Counted from the stretch's first letter, positions 49,441 through 59,048 are shown. The stretch: DNA of 64,000 bases from Saprospiraceae bacterium (GCA_021604865.1 BQJU01000010.1:1-64000); one strand, 5' to 3'. A program made the numbers and translations. The notes: a model not told the origin generated them from the letters alone.

Positions 49441-50277
49441 TTAGCCCCAAAACCCCATCCTCCAGGGTTTATAAAGGTGTCTGACTAGTTTAATATGCTG
49501 TTGATGAAGGGTTTCTTTACGAAAAAAGAGCAGCCCAAAAGAAAAGAGATCGATACTAAGGGTTACTTCAGGTAATGTTTTCATCTCTGCCCAGGCTTCT
49601 TCCATTTCTTTCGACCAATGAATGTCAGCAATAACAAAAACGCTTTGCTCATGAGCAAAAAGCAGGCATTGGCGGATGTATTCCAGACTGGGTGTTTTGC
49701 GATGGTCACCATCCAGGTATAAGAAATCAAGCTTTCCCAGTTTTTGGAGCGCCAAAGGCAGGCTATCTGCAAAAGTGCTTAGTTGCAATGTAATATTGGC
49801 CGCACCCATCTGCCGGAAATTGGCATCGGCAACTCTTGCGGTAGCTGGGCAGCCTTCAACCGTAAGTATACGGGCATGCGGAACCGCTCCTGCCTGGTAA
49901 AGGGTGGAAATCCCCAGTGAGGTGCCCAACTCAAGTAGGGTAGTTGGCTTTAAAAAATTGACGATCCGAAAAAGAAGCCGACCCTCCGCCGGACTCAGAG
50001 CAGAGGATTGAGCAATGCTGCGAATGGTGCGTTCGGCACTTGAATCGACTTTTGATCCTGCACCGTGATCCAGCCTTTTGATGCGTGTTCTGTTGTGCAG
50101 CATTTGCTGCCTGAGCGGTTCAACAATTGAAAAGGTATAAAACCAACGTTGATCTTCAACCACTTCCTCGGTAAAGCGACTCAAATATGGCGAATGCACA
50201 TCATAACAGGTTTTTGCCCCAAAATAATATTTGATCCAACGAATAGCATAATAAAAGTGAAAACGGACTAAATTCAT
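49441..50277 (-). CDS. Class I SAM-dependent O-methyltransferase-like protein
   Basis: This 278-residue protein has a Rossmann-fold methyltransferase core: motif I TTLLELGTSLGISTLYQA (about 113-130), an acidic end of strand two in ILTVEGCPA, and the metal-type motif DFLYLDGDHRKTPSLEYI (about 183-200) of the COMT-like O-methyltransferases. The N-terminal 110 residues, rich in aromatic and basic residues, are specific to this subgroup. It is cytoplasmic with no signal peptide. The substrate is unknown; the gene is single, convergent with the BlaR1-like gene and divergent from the ABC permease. Confidence 0.82.
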   Translation of the reverse strand: MNLVRFHFYYAIRWIKYYFGAKTCYDVHSPYLSRFTEEVVEDQRWFYTFSIVEPLRQQMLHNRTRIKRLDHGAGSKVDSSAERTIRSIAQSSALSPAEGRLLFRIVNFLKPTTLLELGTSLGISTLYQAGAVPHARILTVEGCPATARVADANFRQMGAANITLQLSTFADSLPLALQKLGKLDFLYLDGDHRKTPSLEYIRQCLLFAHEQSVFVIADIHWSKEMEEAWAEMKTLPEVTLSIDLFSFGLLFFRKETLHQQHIKLVRHLYKPWRMGFWG

Positions 50278-50406
50278 TATTTTTAGATCAGGTTAAATTT
50301 TGCGGTCAATCCAAGGTTGGGCACAAAAAGCGGGATAAATATTCAAAAAATGAAATATTTTCAAAAATATGTTCTAATTTCCCGCCTAGTCAAAGGTTAA
50401 CAATCT

Positions 50407-51516
50407 ATGTCATTGTTTAAACTCAGGGGGGATCTGTCCAAGCCTCAATCATTATTACTCGGCCTTGCCGGGTTCTTTTTGTTTATTCTTTTGTGGTGGA
50501 TACTAGCAGAACTATTAGCTGTCAACCGGCCTATTGTGGATTACGATATCCACCTGCCATCCTCTTTGGACTCCACCTCCTCTCAAATCAACCGGGATAG
50601 TCTGGCAAGAGCTGATTCTATTGCTTTTGCCGATGCCACGGAGTTTGAAAAGGTATATCCGATACTTCCTACACCATTAGGTGTTGTCAAATCCTATCCC
50701 TCACTCATTCGTGCTGACGATTTAAGTGGTAATACGCTGCATTCTGTTTGGTTGAATTTGCAGGGATATTTCTGGGCAATCCTACTTTGTATTCCCATTG
50801 GTTTTCTCATTGGCTTGTTTCCTTTATTCCGAGGATTATTTAGTAAACAAGTCGATGCCTTAAGGTACCTGCCATTGACGGCACTCACGGGTTTGTTTAT
50901 CATCTGGTTTGGAATTGAAGACCGTATGAAAGTCGCCTTCCTGGCTTTTGGTATCCTGGTATATCTGCTTCCAGTGGTAGTACAGCGTATTAATGAGGTG
51001 GAAGATGTTTACCTGAAAACCGTTTTTACCCTGGGAGCTAACACTTGGCAAACCATTCGCAAAGTGTACATGCCTTCCGTTTTTTCCAAACTCATTGATG
51101 ATATTCGCGTCCTGACAGCTATTTCCTGGACCTACATTATTATTGCGGAATTGGTCAACCGACAAGGAGGGATTGGTGCTTTGATATTTTTGAAAAGTCG
51201 ACAGGGGGATATGGAAAAAGTTTTTGCAATCCTCATTGTCATTGTATTGATTGGTTTTATTCAAGATCGGCTGTTTATTTACCTGGATCGCAGGCTGTTC
51301 CCACATAAATATTACAAAACAAGTCTTATGGGAATTAAGGAGGTGGAATATGGTATTTTTACCATGTTTGGTGTATTGGTTGCAGCTGTTTTTCTTCCGA
51401 TTGTTTGGTCGGGCTATCCTTTGGCATTGAACAGCCTGGCATTTATAGTTTTAATTGCAGCAGTAATTATTGTGATTTATGGTGAGTTCCGGCTTCGGAA
51501 ATCATTAGTTAATTAG
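50407..51516 (+). CDS. ABC importer permease, nitrate/sulfonate/taurine type
   Basis: This 369-residue inner-membrane permease has an N-terminal membrane helix (about 18-38), an unusual polar insertion of about 75 residues (roughly 40-115), then the standard five-helix BPD domain. The EAA loop reads FTLGANTWQTIRKVYMPSVFSKLIDDIR (about 205-232). Two extra hydrophobic segments at the C-terminus (about 310-365) are not usual for SsuC/TauC. Family members import nitrate, sulfonates, taurine or thiamine precursors. The ATPase gene follows after five bases, but no periplasmic binding protein is encoded nearby. Confidence 0.87.
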   Translation: MSLFKLRGDLSKPQSLLLGLAGFFLFILLWWILAELLAVNRPIVDYDIHLPSSLDSTSSQINRDSLARADSIAFADATEFEKVYPILPTPLGVVKSYPSLIRADDLSGNTLHSVWLNLQGYFWAILLCIPIGFLIGLFPLFRGLFSKQVDALRYLPLTALTGLFIIWFGIEDRMKVAFLAFGILVYLLPVVVQRINEVEDVYLKTVFTLGANTWQTIRKVYMPSVFSKLIDDIRVLTAISWTYIIIAELVNRQGGIGALIFLKSRQGDMEKVFAILIVIVLIGFIQDRLFIYLDRRLFPHKYYKTSLMGIKEVEYGIFTMFGVLVAAVFLPIVWSGYPLALNSLAFIVLIAAVIIVIYGEFRLRKSLVN

Positions 51517-51521
51517 CAAAT

Positions 51522-52325
51522 ATGGCTTTATTTAAAGATACAGAACAGGATAATATCATTGAGCTGAAAAAAATCAGCCAAAGTTATGATGGAGGTGAAT
51601 CTTTCATCATCCAGGATTTGGATTTTTTGGTGGAAGATAAACCTGCCCAAGGGCAATTTGTCGTAATTCTCGGTATGTCAGGGAGTGGTAAATCTACTAT
51701 CCTTCGTTACATTGCCGGCTTACAAAAGCCTACTTCAGGAGAGATTCTGATTCGGAATAAGCCACTGGATAATAACCGAAGAGTAGGTATGGTTTTTCAA
51801 CAATATTCTTCTTTGCCCTGGATGACTGTATTGGAAAATGTAAGCCTGGCCATGGAGTTTCAGAACATCAGTGAGAAGGAACGCCAAGATAAGGCAATGG
51901 AGATGATCGAATTGATTGGTTTGAAAGGGCATGAAAATAAATTTGCCCAATACCCAACGCTGTCTGGAGGTCAATTACAACGGGTAGCTATTGCCAGAAG
52001 CTTATTGGCCGACCCTGAAATTCTGCTGATGGATGAACCTTTTGGTGCTCTGGATATCAATACCCGCTTGCAGATGCAGGATTTATTGGCCGATCTCTGG
52101 CTTAAATTTCATCCTACAGTGGTTTTTGTAACCCACGATATTTCGGAAGCAGTCTACCTGGGTGATGATATCTATATTTTAAAATCGGCACCCTCTCATT
52201 TTGTTGAGCACATCAAGGTGGATCTTCCTTTCCACCGTACCCGCGATATTAAAAGAGATCCACATTTTGTGGAACTAGTACATACGGTTGAAGATAAAAT
52301 GATCGAGGTGGCCAAATTGGGATAG
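51522..52325 (+). CDS. ABC importer ATPase, SsuB/TauB type
   Basis: This 267-residue ATPase pairs with the permease encoded just upstream. Motifs are Walker A GMSGSGKS (about residues 50-57), Q-loop VFQQYSSLPWMTVLENV, signature LSGGQLQRVAIARSL, Walker B ILLMDEPFGALD and H-loop FVTHDISEA. The PWMTV segment after the Q-loop is typical of the nitrate/sulfonate group. It converges on the barrel gene with only seven bases between stops, so the transcripts overlap or share a terminator. Confidence 0.92.
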   Translation: MALFKDTEQDNIIELKKISQSYDGGESFIIQDLDFLVEDKPAQGQFVVILGMSGSGKSTILRYIAGLQKPTSGEILIRNKPLDNNRRVGMVFQQYSSLPWMTVLENVSLAMEFQNISEKERQDKAMEMIELIGLKGHENKFAQYPTLSGGQLQRVAIARSLLADPEILLMDEPFGALDINTRLQMQDLLADLWLKFHPTVVFVTHDISEAVYLGDDIYILKSAPSHFVEHIKVDLPFHRTRDIKRDPHFVELVHTVEDKMIEVAKLG

Positions 52326-52332
52326 AGCTGTA

Positions 52333-53202
52333 TTAATCCGTCTTACAACCTTTTTTGCTTCTACGGATTTTCCTTCTGGAACCAATTAGTCCATTGTCAA
52401 TAAAATTGTAGGAAACGGTCAAACCCATCATAAAATACCAATCCCGGGAATTGTTATCGCCTCTTTGGGTGCCAGTGGGCACAATTAAGGGCTCGGAGCC
52501 TTGAAATTCGCCGGTTCGATTACCCAGAGCCGCTGCCAATTCACCATTGGCTTCCAGTAAATCCGGATAGGTGTAATAGGTACCACTTACATCATCAAGA
52601 TAATCAGTGAAGGCCAGACGTGCACCCAGTTCCAGCCCAATTGTCCATATATCGGTAAGGGCGTATTTTACACCTACACCCATTGGAATGGACAATTGCC
52701 ACAATTTATAAACCTCGGGACGTTCATCCGCTCCCTGGCCTTCTGTACCAAGTGGCTGCAAGGCCACCTTTTCACCCTGGTATTCCGTTTTAGGGTTGTA
52801 ATGGAAAAAAGCAACACCGCCAAAAAGGTAGGGCGAAAAAGGTTGATCGTAGTTATAGGGCTGAAATCCAGGAAGATTGAGCTCTCCAATCAGACCTATT
52901 TCCAGTAGGTTGGTTTTAAAACTTAAATTTCTTGATTTTAGCGCTTCATCATTGGCATTATCATCGGAGCCAGTCAGCTGACCATAATTCGCACCCAAAC
53001 GTAATGCAAAAAGATTATTAAAATTGTACCTGCCAAATAGCCCCCCATAAGCACGTGTAGATTTAAGTACAATACCCTTGGAGTTTTTACTCAAATCTCC
53101 CAAATAGTTGGTCGCTCCGGCTGTTAGGCCCAATTCAAAGTGTTGGGCAGATAATCCCAGCGTTGCCAGGAAAAACGACAGGAATAGACAATACCTTTTC
53201 AT
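52333..53202 (-). CDS. DUF6089/PorG-like outer-membrane beta-barrel protein
   Basis: From the ATG at 53202 this is a 289-residue protein with signal peptide MKRYCLFLSFFLATLGLSAQ and a mature N-terminus HFELGLTAGATNYLGDLS, characteristic of the DUF6089 family to which the T9SS component PorG is related. The body is a small beta-barrel with alternating strands up to WYFMMGLTVSYNF, ending in a basic tail RRKIRRSKKGCK. The longer upstream extension would bury the signal peptide and is rejected. If it is PorG, it would help T9SS at the outer membrane, fitting the several T9SS cargos here. Confidence 0.78.
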   Translation of the reverse strand: MKRYCLFLSFFLATLGLSAQHFELGLTAGATNYLGDLSKNSKGIVLKSTRAYGGLFGRYNFNNLFALRLGANYGQLTGSDDNANDEALKSRNLSFKTNLLEIGLIGELNLPGFQPYNYDQPFSPYLFGGVAFFHYNPKTEYQGEKVALQPLGTEGQGADERPEVYKLWQLSIPMGVGVKYALTDIWTIGLELGARLAFTDYLDDVSGTYYTYPDLLEANGELAAALGNRTGEFQGSEPLIVPTGTQRGDNNSRDWYFMMGLTVSYNFIDNGLIGSRRKIRRSKKGCKTD

Positions 53203-53368
53203 CAAAGCTCGTTTTTGATTGAACAATTTTTTTGTAAAAACGTAGATTATACGGTGCATTGTATTGATTTGCACCTAAATAGTTGAAAACAACTTTTCTC
53301 AAAAATCCGATTTTTATCCTGGATTGAAAAGGTTTTTTTCAAAAAGCTGGAAAAGCAGGTTGTTTTGG

Positions 53369-53376
53369 TAACTTTG
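53369..53376 (+). promoter_or_regulatory. -7 box upstream of the subtilisin gene
   Basis: TAACTTTG matches the TAnnTTTG consensus and lies 90 bases before the ATG at 53466. No strong -33 box is at the right distance. Confidence 0.4.
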
Positions 53377-53465
53377 GCCCCCTATATCTCGCAACATTTG
53401 CCCCTACACCTTTGACCAAAAAAATAGACATTTAGCGCGAATTTTAAATTTATAAAATTGAGAGA

Positions 53466-55139
53466 ATGAAATTAAGATGGATTTTATCCCTGCTGGTATT
53501 GTTTGTGATGGGACAATTGATGGCTCAGGAAACAGCACCACAAAATTGGTTCAATCTGGATCCCAACCAAGATGGTGTACAGGGAATGAGTACAGAAAAA
53601 GCCTATCAGGAATTATTGAAAGGCAAATCAGGTGAAACGGTAGTTGTAGCCGTTTTGGATTCAGGAGTGGATTATGACCACGAAGACCTGAAAGATATTA
53701 TGTGGATAAATAAAGGCGAAATCCCGGGAAATGGTATCGATGATGACAAAAATGGGTATATCGACGATATTCATGGCTGGAATTTCCTTGGCGGAAAAGA
53801 TGGAGAAAATCTAGTGCACGAAAACCTTGAGGTTACCCGGTTGTACGTCAAGTACAAAGCCAAATATGAAGGTAAAGACGTTTCCAAACTTTCTCGTAAG
53901 GAGAAGGCCGAATACAACACTTATAAGGAGTACGAAAAAGTAATCGCTGACAAACAGGAAGAGTTGGCCTCTAATGCCATGTTGTATTCCGGTACTTTTG
54001 AAGCTTTCAAAGCATTAGGAAACGCAATTGGTAAGGATTATGATGAAATTACGGAACAGGATGTTGCCAAATTCAAATCGGATGATGCGATGCTGATGCA
54101 GGTGGCCAATGCCGTCACAGGCATTCTGGCTCAGGGCGAGTCCTTCGGTGCTATTGTTCGTGAATTGAAAGAAATTAGCGAACATTTCAACAACCAGGTT
54201 GAATATCACTACAATCCTGAATTTGATGCCCGACATATCGTTGGCGACGATGTAACAAATCCAAACGACCGTTACTACGGCAATAACAACGTTGAAGGGC
54301 CAGATGCAAGACACGGAACCCACGTAGCAGGTATTATTGGCGCAATTCGCAACAACAATATTGGCATGTCGGGTGTCGCTAACAATATTCGAATTATGTC
54401 GGTCCGGACAGTTCCTGACGGTGATGAGAGAGATAAAGATGTCGCAAATGCTATTCGTTATGCCGTTGACAACGGGGCTTCGGTGATCAACATGAGTTTT
54501 GGAAAAGGAGCTTCTCCTTATAAACAAGCAGTTGATGAAGCTGTGCGATATGCTGCCAAACATGATGTTTTATTGGTGCATGGTTCAGGCAATGACAACG
54601 CGGAAATTTTTACGGATGATAATTTCCCCAATGACAAGTATAAAAAGCGGGGATTATTTGGACCCAAATACGCCGATAACTGGATTGAAGTAGGTGCTAA
54701 TAGCTGGAAAAATGATGCTTCTATCACTGCGGAATTTTCAAACTATAGCTCTACCTATGTCGATGTTTTTGCTCCTGGTGTAGAGATCTATTCTACCACA
54801 CCCGACAATCATTATGAGAATTTGCAAGGCACAAGTATGGCCTCACCTATGGTGGCTGGACTTGCAGGATTGCTCCGTTCTTACTTTCCGGATTTGACGG
54901 CTAAACAAACCAAAGACATTATCATGCAGTCTGTGACGCCACATCAGGGAAAAGTTAACAAACCTGGAACGGAAGAAACGGTCAACTTTAAAGAATTAAG
55001 TGTGACGGGTGGTGTAGTGAATACCTATAAAGCGGTAGAATTGGCTATGAAAACTAAAGGTAAAAAGAAGGGTGGCAAAAATGCTGGTTCAGCAAAAGGG
55101 AAAACTGGCAAAATGACTCCTGGAAAAGACAAGGTCTAA
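53466..55139 (+). CDS. Subtilisin-family (S8) exported serine protease
   Basis: This 557-residue protease has a signal peptide (about 1-20, ending MAQE) and a complete subtilase triad: Asp65 in VAVLDSGVDYDH, His283 in DARHGTHVAGIIG and Ser457 in LQGTSMASPMVAGLAG. An insertion of about 210 residues between Asp and His is much longer than in subtilisin and is mostly charged helix. There is no T9SS sorting tail; the C-terminus is a Lys/Gly-rich segment. It is likely periplasmic or released. It appears to be a single-gene transcript ending in a strong hairpin. Confidence 0.92.
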   Translation: MKLRWILSLLVLFVMGQLMAQETAPQNWFNLDPNQDGVQGMSTEKAYQELLKGKSGETVVVAVLDSGVDYDHEDLKDIMWINKGEIPGNGIDDDKNGYIDDIHGWNFLGGKDGENLVHENLEVTRLYVKYKAKYEGKDVSKLSRKEKAEYNTYKEYEKVIADKQEELASNAMLYSGTFEAFKALGNAIGKDYDEITEQDVAKFKSDDAMLMQVANAVTGILAQGESFGAIVRELKEISEHFNNQVEYHYNPEFDARHIVGDDVTNPNDRYYGNNNVEGPDARHGTHVAGIIGAIRNNNIGMSGVANNIRIMSVRTVPDGDERDKDVANAIRYAVDNGASVINMSFGKGASPYKQAVDEAVRYAAKHDVLLVHGSGNDNAEIFTDDNFPNDKYKKRGLFGPKYADNWIEVGANSWKNDASITAEFSNYSSTYVDVFAPGVEIYSTTPDNHYENLQGTSMASPMVAGLAGLLRSYFPDLTAKQTKDIIMQSVTPHQGKVNKPGTEETVNFKELSVTGGVVNTYKAVELAMKTKGKKKGGKNAGSAKGKTGKMTPGKDKV

Positions 55140-55161
55140 TTTCGAACCTAGTTTAGGTGAC

Positions 55162-55198
55162 GAGCGGGGGAGGGTTTACTGAAAACCTTCCCCCGCTC
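55162..55198. terminator. Strong bidirectional terminator
   Basis: GAGCGGGGGAGGG pairs with CCTTCCCCCGCTC (one G-U pair), with a short loop and T/A tracts. It serves the convergent subtilisin and DciA-like genes. Confidence 0.8.
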
Positions 55199-55204
55199 AT
55201 TTTA

Positions 55205-55492
55205 TTAGCGAATGATCACCTCATCAATACAATGCTCTCCTAGTTCCTCGTTCAGAATCTTCTTAATTTTGTCTTTCCCAAAGGATAATTCCTGTCGTAG
55301 CGGAGCTGCGGTAATGGTGATGTAGAGTTTGTTTTTTCGCAACTTAATTTCTTTGGTGTACTTGGCAATGCTGGTCCCCATGGTGCTAGCCCATGCATTT
55401 TGGATTTTAGTTTGATTGAGTCTGGCATTTAACCGGTAGTATTCTACCATGTTTTTCAGCGCATCTTTTAGGCTTAGTTCGTTAGAGTTCAT
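55205..55492 (-). CDS. DUF721/DciA-like protein
   Basis: The ATG at 55492 gives 95 residues (MNSNELSLKDALKNMVEYYRL); extra codons upstream lack homology signs. The middle reads IQNAWASTMGTSIAKYTKEIKLRKNKLYITITAAPLRQELSF, the typical DUF721 pattern with a W-x5-G-x4-HT-like block and LR-EL. DciA proteins recruit or load the replicative helicase in bacteria lacking DnaC. The gene follows recF on the same strand, a position seen across Bacteroidota. Confidence 0.85.
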   Translation of the reverse strand: MNSNELSLKDALKNMVEYYRLNARLNQTKIQNAWASTMGTSIAKYTKEIKLRKNKLYITITAAPLRQELSFGKDKIKKILNEELGEHCIDEVIIR

Positions 55493-55633
55493 ACCTGTTG
55501 TTTTATAGCTGCTTGTTAAGTCAAATGATAATCTTTGTTTGTATAATCCCGTCGTCGGATTAATGCAAAACATTGGCAAAGAACCAATTTTTTGCTCTAA
55601 AAGTGTGGACTGAAATTTTGCTCAATGGGATAA

Positions 55634-56740
55634 CTACTGTATGGATTGAACAGTACCGGATTCTATAAAAAACTGTTGATTGTCTGCACCGGATTGTGTG
55701 ACTATCTCACTCACTCGGTCTTTGTGGGTATCAGTAATGAATATTTGACCAAAATCCCCTTTTATAAGGAGTTGAATAAGATGTTTTATTCTTTCATTGT
55801 CTAATTTATCAAAAATATCGTCAAGGAGTAGGATTGGAGCCATTTTTTTTTTCATTTTTAACACACTGTACTGGGCTAGCTTCAAAGATAAGATAAATGA
55901 TTTCAATTGTCCCTGGGAAGCAAACCGTTTTAGTGCGCGGCCCTGGATTTGAAAATTAAGGTCATCCCGGTGTGGTCCAATGGTGGTCCGTTGAAGAATG
56001 AGATCCTTTTCTTGAGCTGCCGACAATAAATCTCCAAATTTTTGGTCAGTTAGTGCGGATTGGTATTTGCAGCTTACCTTTTCCTTTTCTCCTGAGATGA
56101 TGAGATAGGTTTTAGCAAGTTCAGGACCAAATTCAGCGATAAAAGCGGCTCGTTTCTGGTGTAGGGTTTCTCCAGGCTCAAGCAATTGATCATTATAAAT
56201 TTTAAGTAAAGCAGGATCTGCTTTCCGGTGTTCTCCAAATTGTTTTAGGGCGGCATTACGCTGTTTAAGGATATGGTTGTATTTAAGGAGTGTTTTGAGG
56301 TATTGCTGGTCAATTTGCGAAAGCGTATTGTCTAAAAAGCGTCTTCTTACTTCACTGCCTTCGGTAGCAATAAGGGTATCATCTGGGACAATGATGACTA
56401 CGGGTAACAAGCCGACATGTTCGGAAATTTTTGCGTAGGGGAGATCATTGCGTTCTAGTACCTTTTTTTTTCTAGGCATTACCTTGACAACAATGCTTTC
56501 TGCTTTTTCAAGACGTTCAAAATGAGCTTCAAGACGAAAAAAATCGGTTTCGTGCCTGACAATATCTCGATCGTTGATGCCAAAATAGCTTTTACCCATG
56601 CAGGCGTAATAGATTGCATCCAGCAAATTGGTTTTACCCATGCCGTTCATACCTACGATACAATTTAATCCGGAATGGAAATTCAATTGTTCAAATTCGT
56701 AATTTTTGAAATTAGTCAGTATGAGTCGGTTCAGCTGCAA
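55634..56740 (-). CDS. recF: DNA replication and repair protein RecF
   Basis: This 368-residue SMC-like ATPase binds gapped DNA and aids RecA loading through RecO and RecR. It has Walker A GMNGMGKT (31-38), the RecF fingerprint GKSYFGINDRDIVRHE, the signature FASQGQLKSFILSLKLAQ and Walker B ILLLDDIFDKLD. The protein begins MQLNRLILTNFKNYEFE from TTG at 56740; no ATG fits, and a TACATTTG promoter box 20 bases upstream gives a leader of about 13 bases, supporting this start. It is followed by the DciA-like gene after 141 bases. Confidence 0.95.
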   Translation of the reverse strand: MQLNRLILTNFKNYEFEQLNFHSGLNCIVGMNGMGKTNLLDAIYYACMGKSYFGINDRDIVRHETDFFRLEAHFERLEKAESIVVKVMPRKKKVLERNDLPYAKISEHVGLLPVVIIVPDDTLIATEGSEVRRRFLDNTLSQIDQQYLKTLLKYNHILKQRNAALKQFGEHRKADPALLKIYNDQLLEPGETLHQKRAAFIAEFGPELAKTYLIISGEKEKVSCKYQSALTDQKFGDLLSAAQEKDLILQRTTIGPHRDDLNFQIQGRALKRFASQGQLKSFILSLKLAQYSVLKMKKKMAPILLLDDIFDKLDNERIKHLIQLLIKGDFGQIFITDTHKDRVSEIVTQSGADNQQFFIESGTVQSIQ

Positions 56741-57053
56741 ATTGGAGTCTGTTTTGTTGCAAATGTATGATTTTGTTATTTAATTCTTATGCTTGCGCCC
56801 GAAGCTACTGCGTAGGTGCATGGCGGCCAGTGGAAAACGAAAAGTATCAAAGAACGTTAATTTTTTTTTGATAAGCCTAAAAAACGTTTTCTTTGCCCTC
56901 TTTCAAACCAGCCCTCGATTAGTTTGTTAATGGGTATAGAGAGGGAACCGGGTATTTATTAGAAGTTCCTTTTAGACTGCCAAAAATTTGCATTATCTTT
57001 AGGGAAACGAGACTCAAATCATTGCGAAAATTCGCTAAAAATTTAAGATTAGC
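56741..57053. other. 313-base divergent region between recF and pdhA
   Basis: There is no gene. A minus-strand TACATTTG box (56767-56760) serves recF. On the plus strand TTTA (56971) followed after 19 bases by TATCTTTA (56994-57001) is a plausible promoter for pdhA 53 bases downstream. GGCGGCCAGTGGAAAACGAAAAG near 56821 faintly recalls the dispersed repeat but is too diverged to call. Confidence 0.5.
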
Positions 57054-58094
57054 ATGGATACAGCTGTAGAAAACAAGAAAAAAGCAACCAGGAAGAAAAC
57101 CAACAAACCAAAGTATAATAAAGAAACCTACCTTAACTGGTACGAATTGATGTTGAGAATTCGCCGGTTCGAGGAACGTGCTTTAATGGCTTACGGACAG
57201 CAAAAAATACGCGGTTTTTGTCATGTGTACATCGGTCAGGAAGCCGTGTCTGCCGGGATTGAATCTGCCCTTAAACCTGGTGATGCTATTGTAACGGCTT
57301 ACCGTCAGCATGGTATTGCTCTTGGAAGAGGTGTTTCGGCCAAGGCGGCTATGGCGGAATTGTACGGTAAAAAAACGGGGATCGTCAAGGGAAAAGGTGG
57401 ATCCATGCACTTTTTCTTTGCAGAGAATAAATATTTTGGCGGAAATGGTATTGTGGGCGCACAAATTCCAATTGGAACAGGTATTGGCTTTGCAGAAAAA
57501 TATAAGGGTACAGATAACCTATGTGTAACGATGTTTGGAGATGGTGCCGCCCGACAGGGTGCTTTGCACGAATCTTTCAACATGGCCATGAGCTGGAAAT
57601 TGCCGGTATTGTATATTTGTGAGAATAACGGTTACGCTATGGGCACTTCTGTTGGACGAACCACAAACGTGGCCGATATCTATAAACTTGGACTGGGATA
57701 TGATATGCCTAGCGAGCAGGTAGATGGCATGTCTCCCGAGTCAGTACATGAAGCTGTGGCTAAAGCTGCAAAACACATCCGTGCGGGTAAAGGGCCTTAC
57801 TTTCTGGAAATTCAAACTTATCGTTATAAGGGCCACTCCGTTTCTGACCCAGCAAAATATCGCACCAAAGAAGAAGTCGAATCCTATAAAGAAAAAGATC
57901 CGATCAAGGTAACGGAGAAAGGCATCATTGCAAATAAGATCGCTACCAGTCAGGAGATTAATAAAATCAAAGAAAAAGTCAAAGCCGAAATTGAGGAAGC
58001 CGTGACCTTTGCGGAAAACTCAGATTTTCCTGATCCTTCTGGACTTTACGAAGATAATTATATGCAAAAGGACTATCCTTTTATCAAGGATTAG
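57054..58094 (+). CDS. pdhA: Pyruvate dehydrogenase E1 component, alpha subunit
   Basis: This 346-residue subunit binds thiamine diphosphate and, with the beta subunit, decarboxylates pyruvate for the lipoate-dependent complex. Motifs are RRFEERALMAYGQQKIRGFCHVYIGQEA near the start, the GKGGSMHFF loop, and the ThDP site from GDGAARQGALHESFNMA to ENNGYAMGTS (about 160-200), then the phosphorylation-loop equivalent YRYKGHSVSDPAKYR. The Lys-rich first 20 residues are a mild extension. The E1-beta and E2/E3 genes are not in the window. A hairpin terminator follows, so it is transcribed alone. Confidence 0.95.
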   Translation: MDTAVENKKKATRKKTNKPKYNKETYLNWYELMLRIRRFEERALMAYGQQKIRGFCHVYIGQEAVSAGIESALKPGDAIVTAYRQHGIALGRGVSAKAAMAELYGKKTGIVKGKGGSMHFFFAENKYFGGNGIVGAQIPIGTGIGFAEKYKGTDNLCVTMFGDGAARQGALHESFNMAMSWKLPVLYICENNGYAMGTSVGRTTNVADIYKLGLGYDMPSEQVDGMSPESVHEAVAKAAKHIRAGKGPYFLEIQTYRYKGHSVSDPAKYRTKEEVESYKEKDPIKVTEKGIIANKIATSQEINKIKEKVKAEIEEAVTFAENSDFPDPSGLYEDNYMQKDYPFIKD

Positions 58095-58115
58095 GCTATA
58101 TCTAAAGATATATTT

Positions 58116-58158
58116 GCCGGTAAGTGGGGGGCTTTACCTCTACTTACCGCTTTTTTTT
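58116..58158 (+). terminator. Terminator of pdhA
   Basis: GCCGGTAAGT and ACTTACCGC pair around a GGGGG/CCTCT-flanked loop, followed by eight T residues. It begins 21 bases after the stop. Confidence 0.7.
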
Positions 58159-58285
58159 GTCGAAAAGGACAATAGAAACAAAACTTTCTTTATTTTTGCG
58201 GGGCCAAAAAGGAACCCTGCCTTAGAAATAGGGAATTTTGACCTTTTGTAAAAGAAATTTTGGAAATAATAACTGCGAAAAGACA

Positions 58286-58981
58286 ATGGCAAGAAGAATA
58301 AAAAAACAGAAGAAGGCGGACGAGACACTGGTTGATATTGTAGAAGTACGGGACCAGGCGCAGGACTTTTTTGAAGACAATCAGAAATTGATCATGGGTG
58401 CTTTGGCAGCCATAGTGATTCTGGTAGGTGGATGGTTTGTGTATAAAAACTTCTATCAAGCACCTAAAGAAAGAGAAGCTATTGAGCAAATGTTTCAAGC
58501 TCAGCTTCAGTTTGAACGGGATTCTTTTGCGTTAGCACTTACCAATCCGGGAGGAGCATACAGCGGGTTTTTAGATATTGCCAGTACCTATGGCGGTACC
58601 ACAGCAGGCAACCTAGCCAATTATTACGCTGGTATTTCCTACCTCAATCTGGGAAAATTTGATGCAGCCATTGAATACCTGAAGGATTATTCTCCAGCAG
58701 GTGAAATCACACCGGTTATGAAAAATGGTGCATTGGGTGATGCCTATTCTGAATCCGGAGACTTTGCCACAGCGCTTAGTTATTATGATAAAGCAGCCAA
58801 CGCTAGCGATAATGAACTGCTTTCTGCCTATTATCTGAAAAAATTGGGCATGCTACATGAAAAGCAGGGTGATTTTAGCAAAGCCAAAGCGGCTTACCAA
58901 AAGGTTAAGGACAATTTTCCTAAATCACCTTATGCTGCAGATATTGAAAAATACCTGATTCGTGTATCACAGAAAGGATAA
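58286..58981 (+). CDS. Membrane-anchored tetratricopeptide-repeat protein
   Basis: From the ATG at 58286 this has 231 residues. A Lys-rich cytoplasmic start (MARRIKKQKKADE) and a single membrane helix (ALAAIVILVGGWFVYK, about 44-60) are followed by periplasmic helical repeats: AGNLANYYAGISYLNLGKFDAAIEYL, GALGDAYSESGDFATALSYYDKA and LKKLGMLHEKQGDFSKAKAAYQKV are TPR motifs. The layout matches YfgM-like proteins that work near the Sec translocon or chaperones. The client is unknown. It is followed by a terminator. Confidence 0.85.
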   Translation: MARRIKKQKKADETLVDIVEVRDQAQDFFEDNQKLIMGALAAIVILVGGWFVYKNFYQAPKEREAIEQMFQAQLQFERDSFALALTNPGGAYSGFLDIASTYGGTTAGNLANYYAGISYLNLGKFDAAIEYLKDYSPAGEITPVMKNGALGDAYSESGDFATALSYYDKAANASDNELLSAYYLKKLGMLHEKQGDFSKAKAAYQKVKDNFPKSPYAADIEKYLIRVSQKG

Positions 58982-59048
58982 GCAAAATATTTTGACAACT
59001 AATCAGCTTTAACAAACTGAAAGATGTCATTGGTAATAACCAAAGAAC

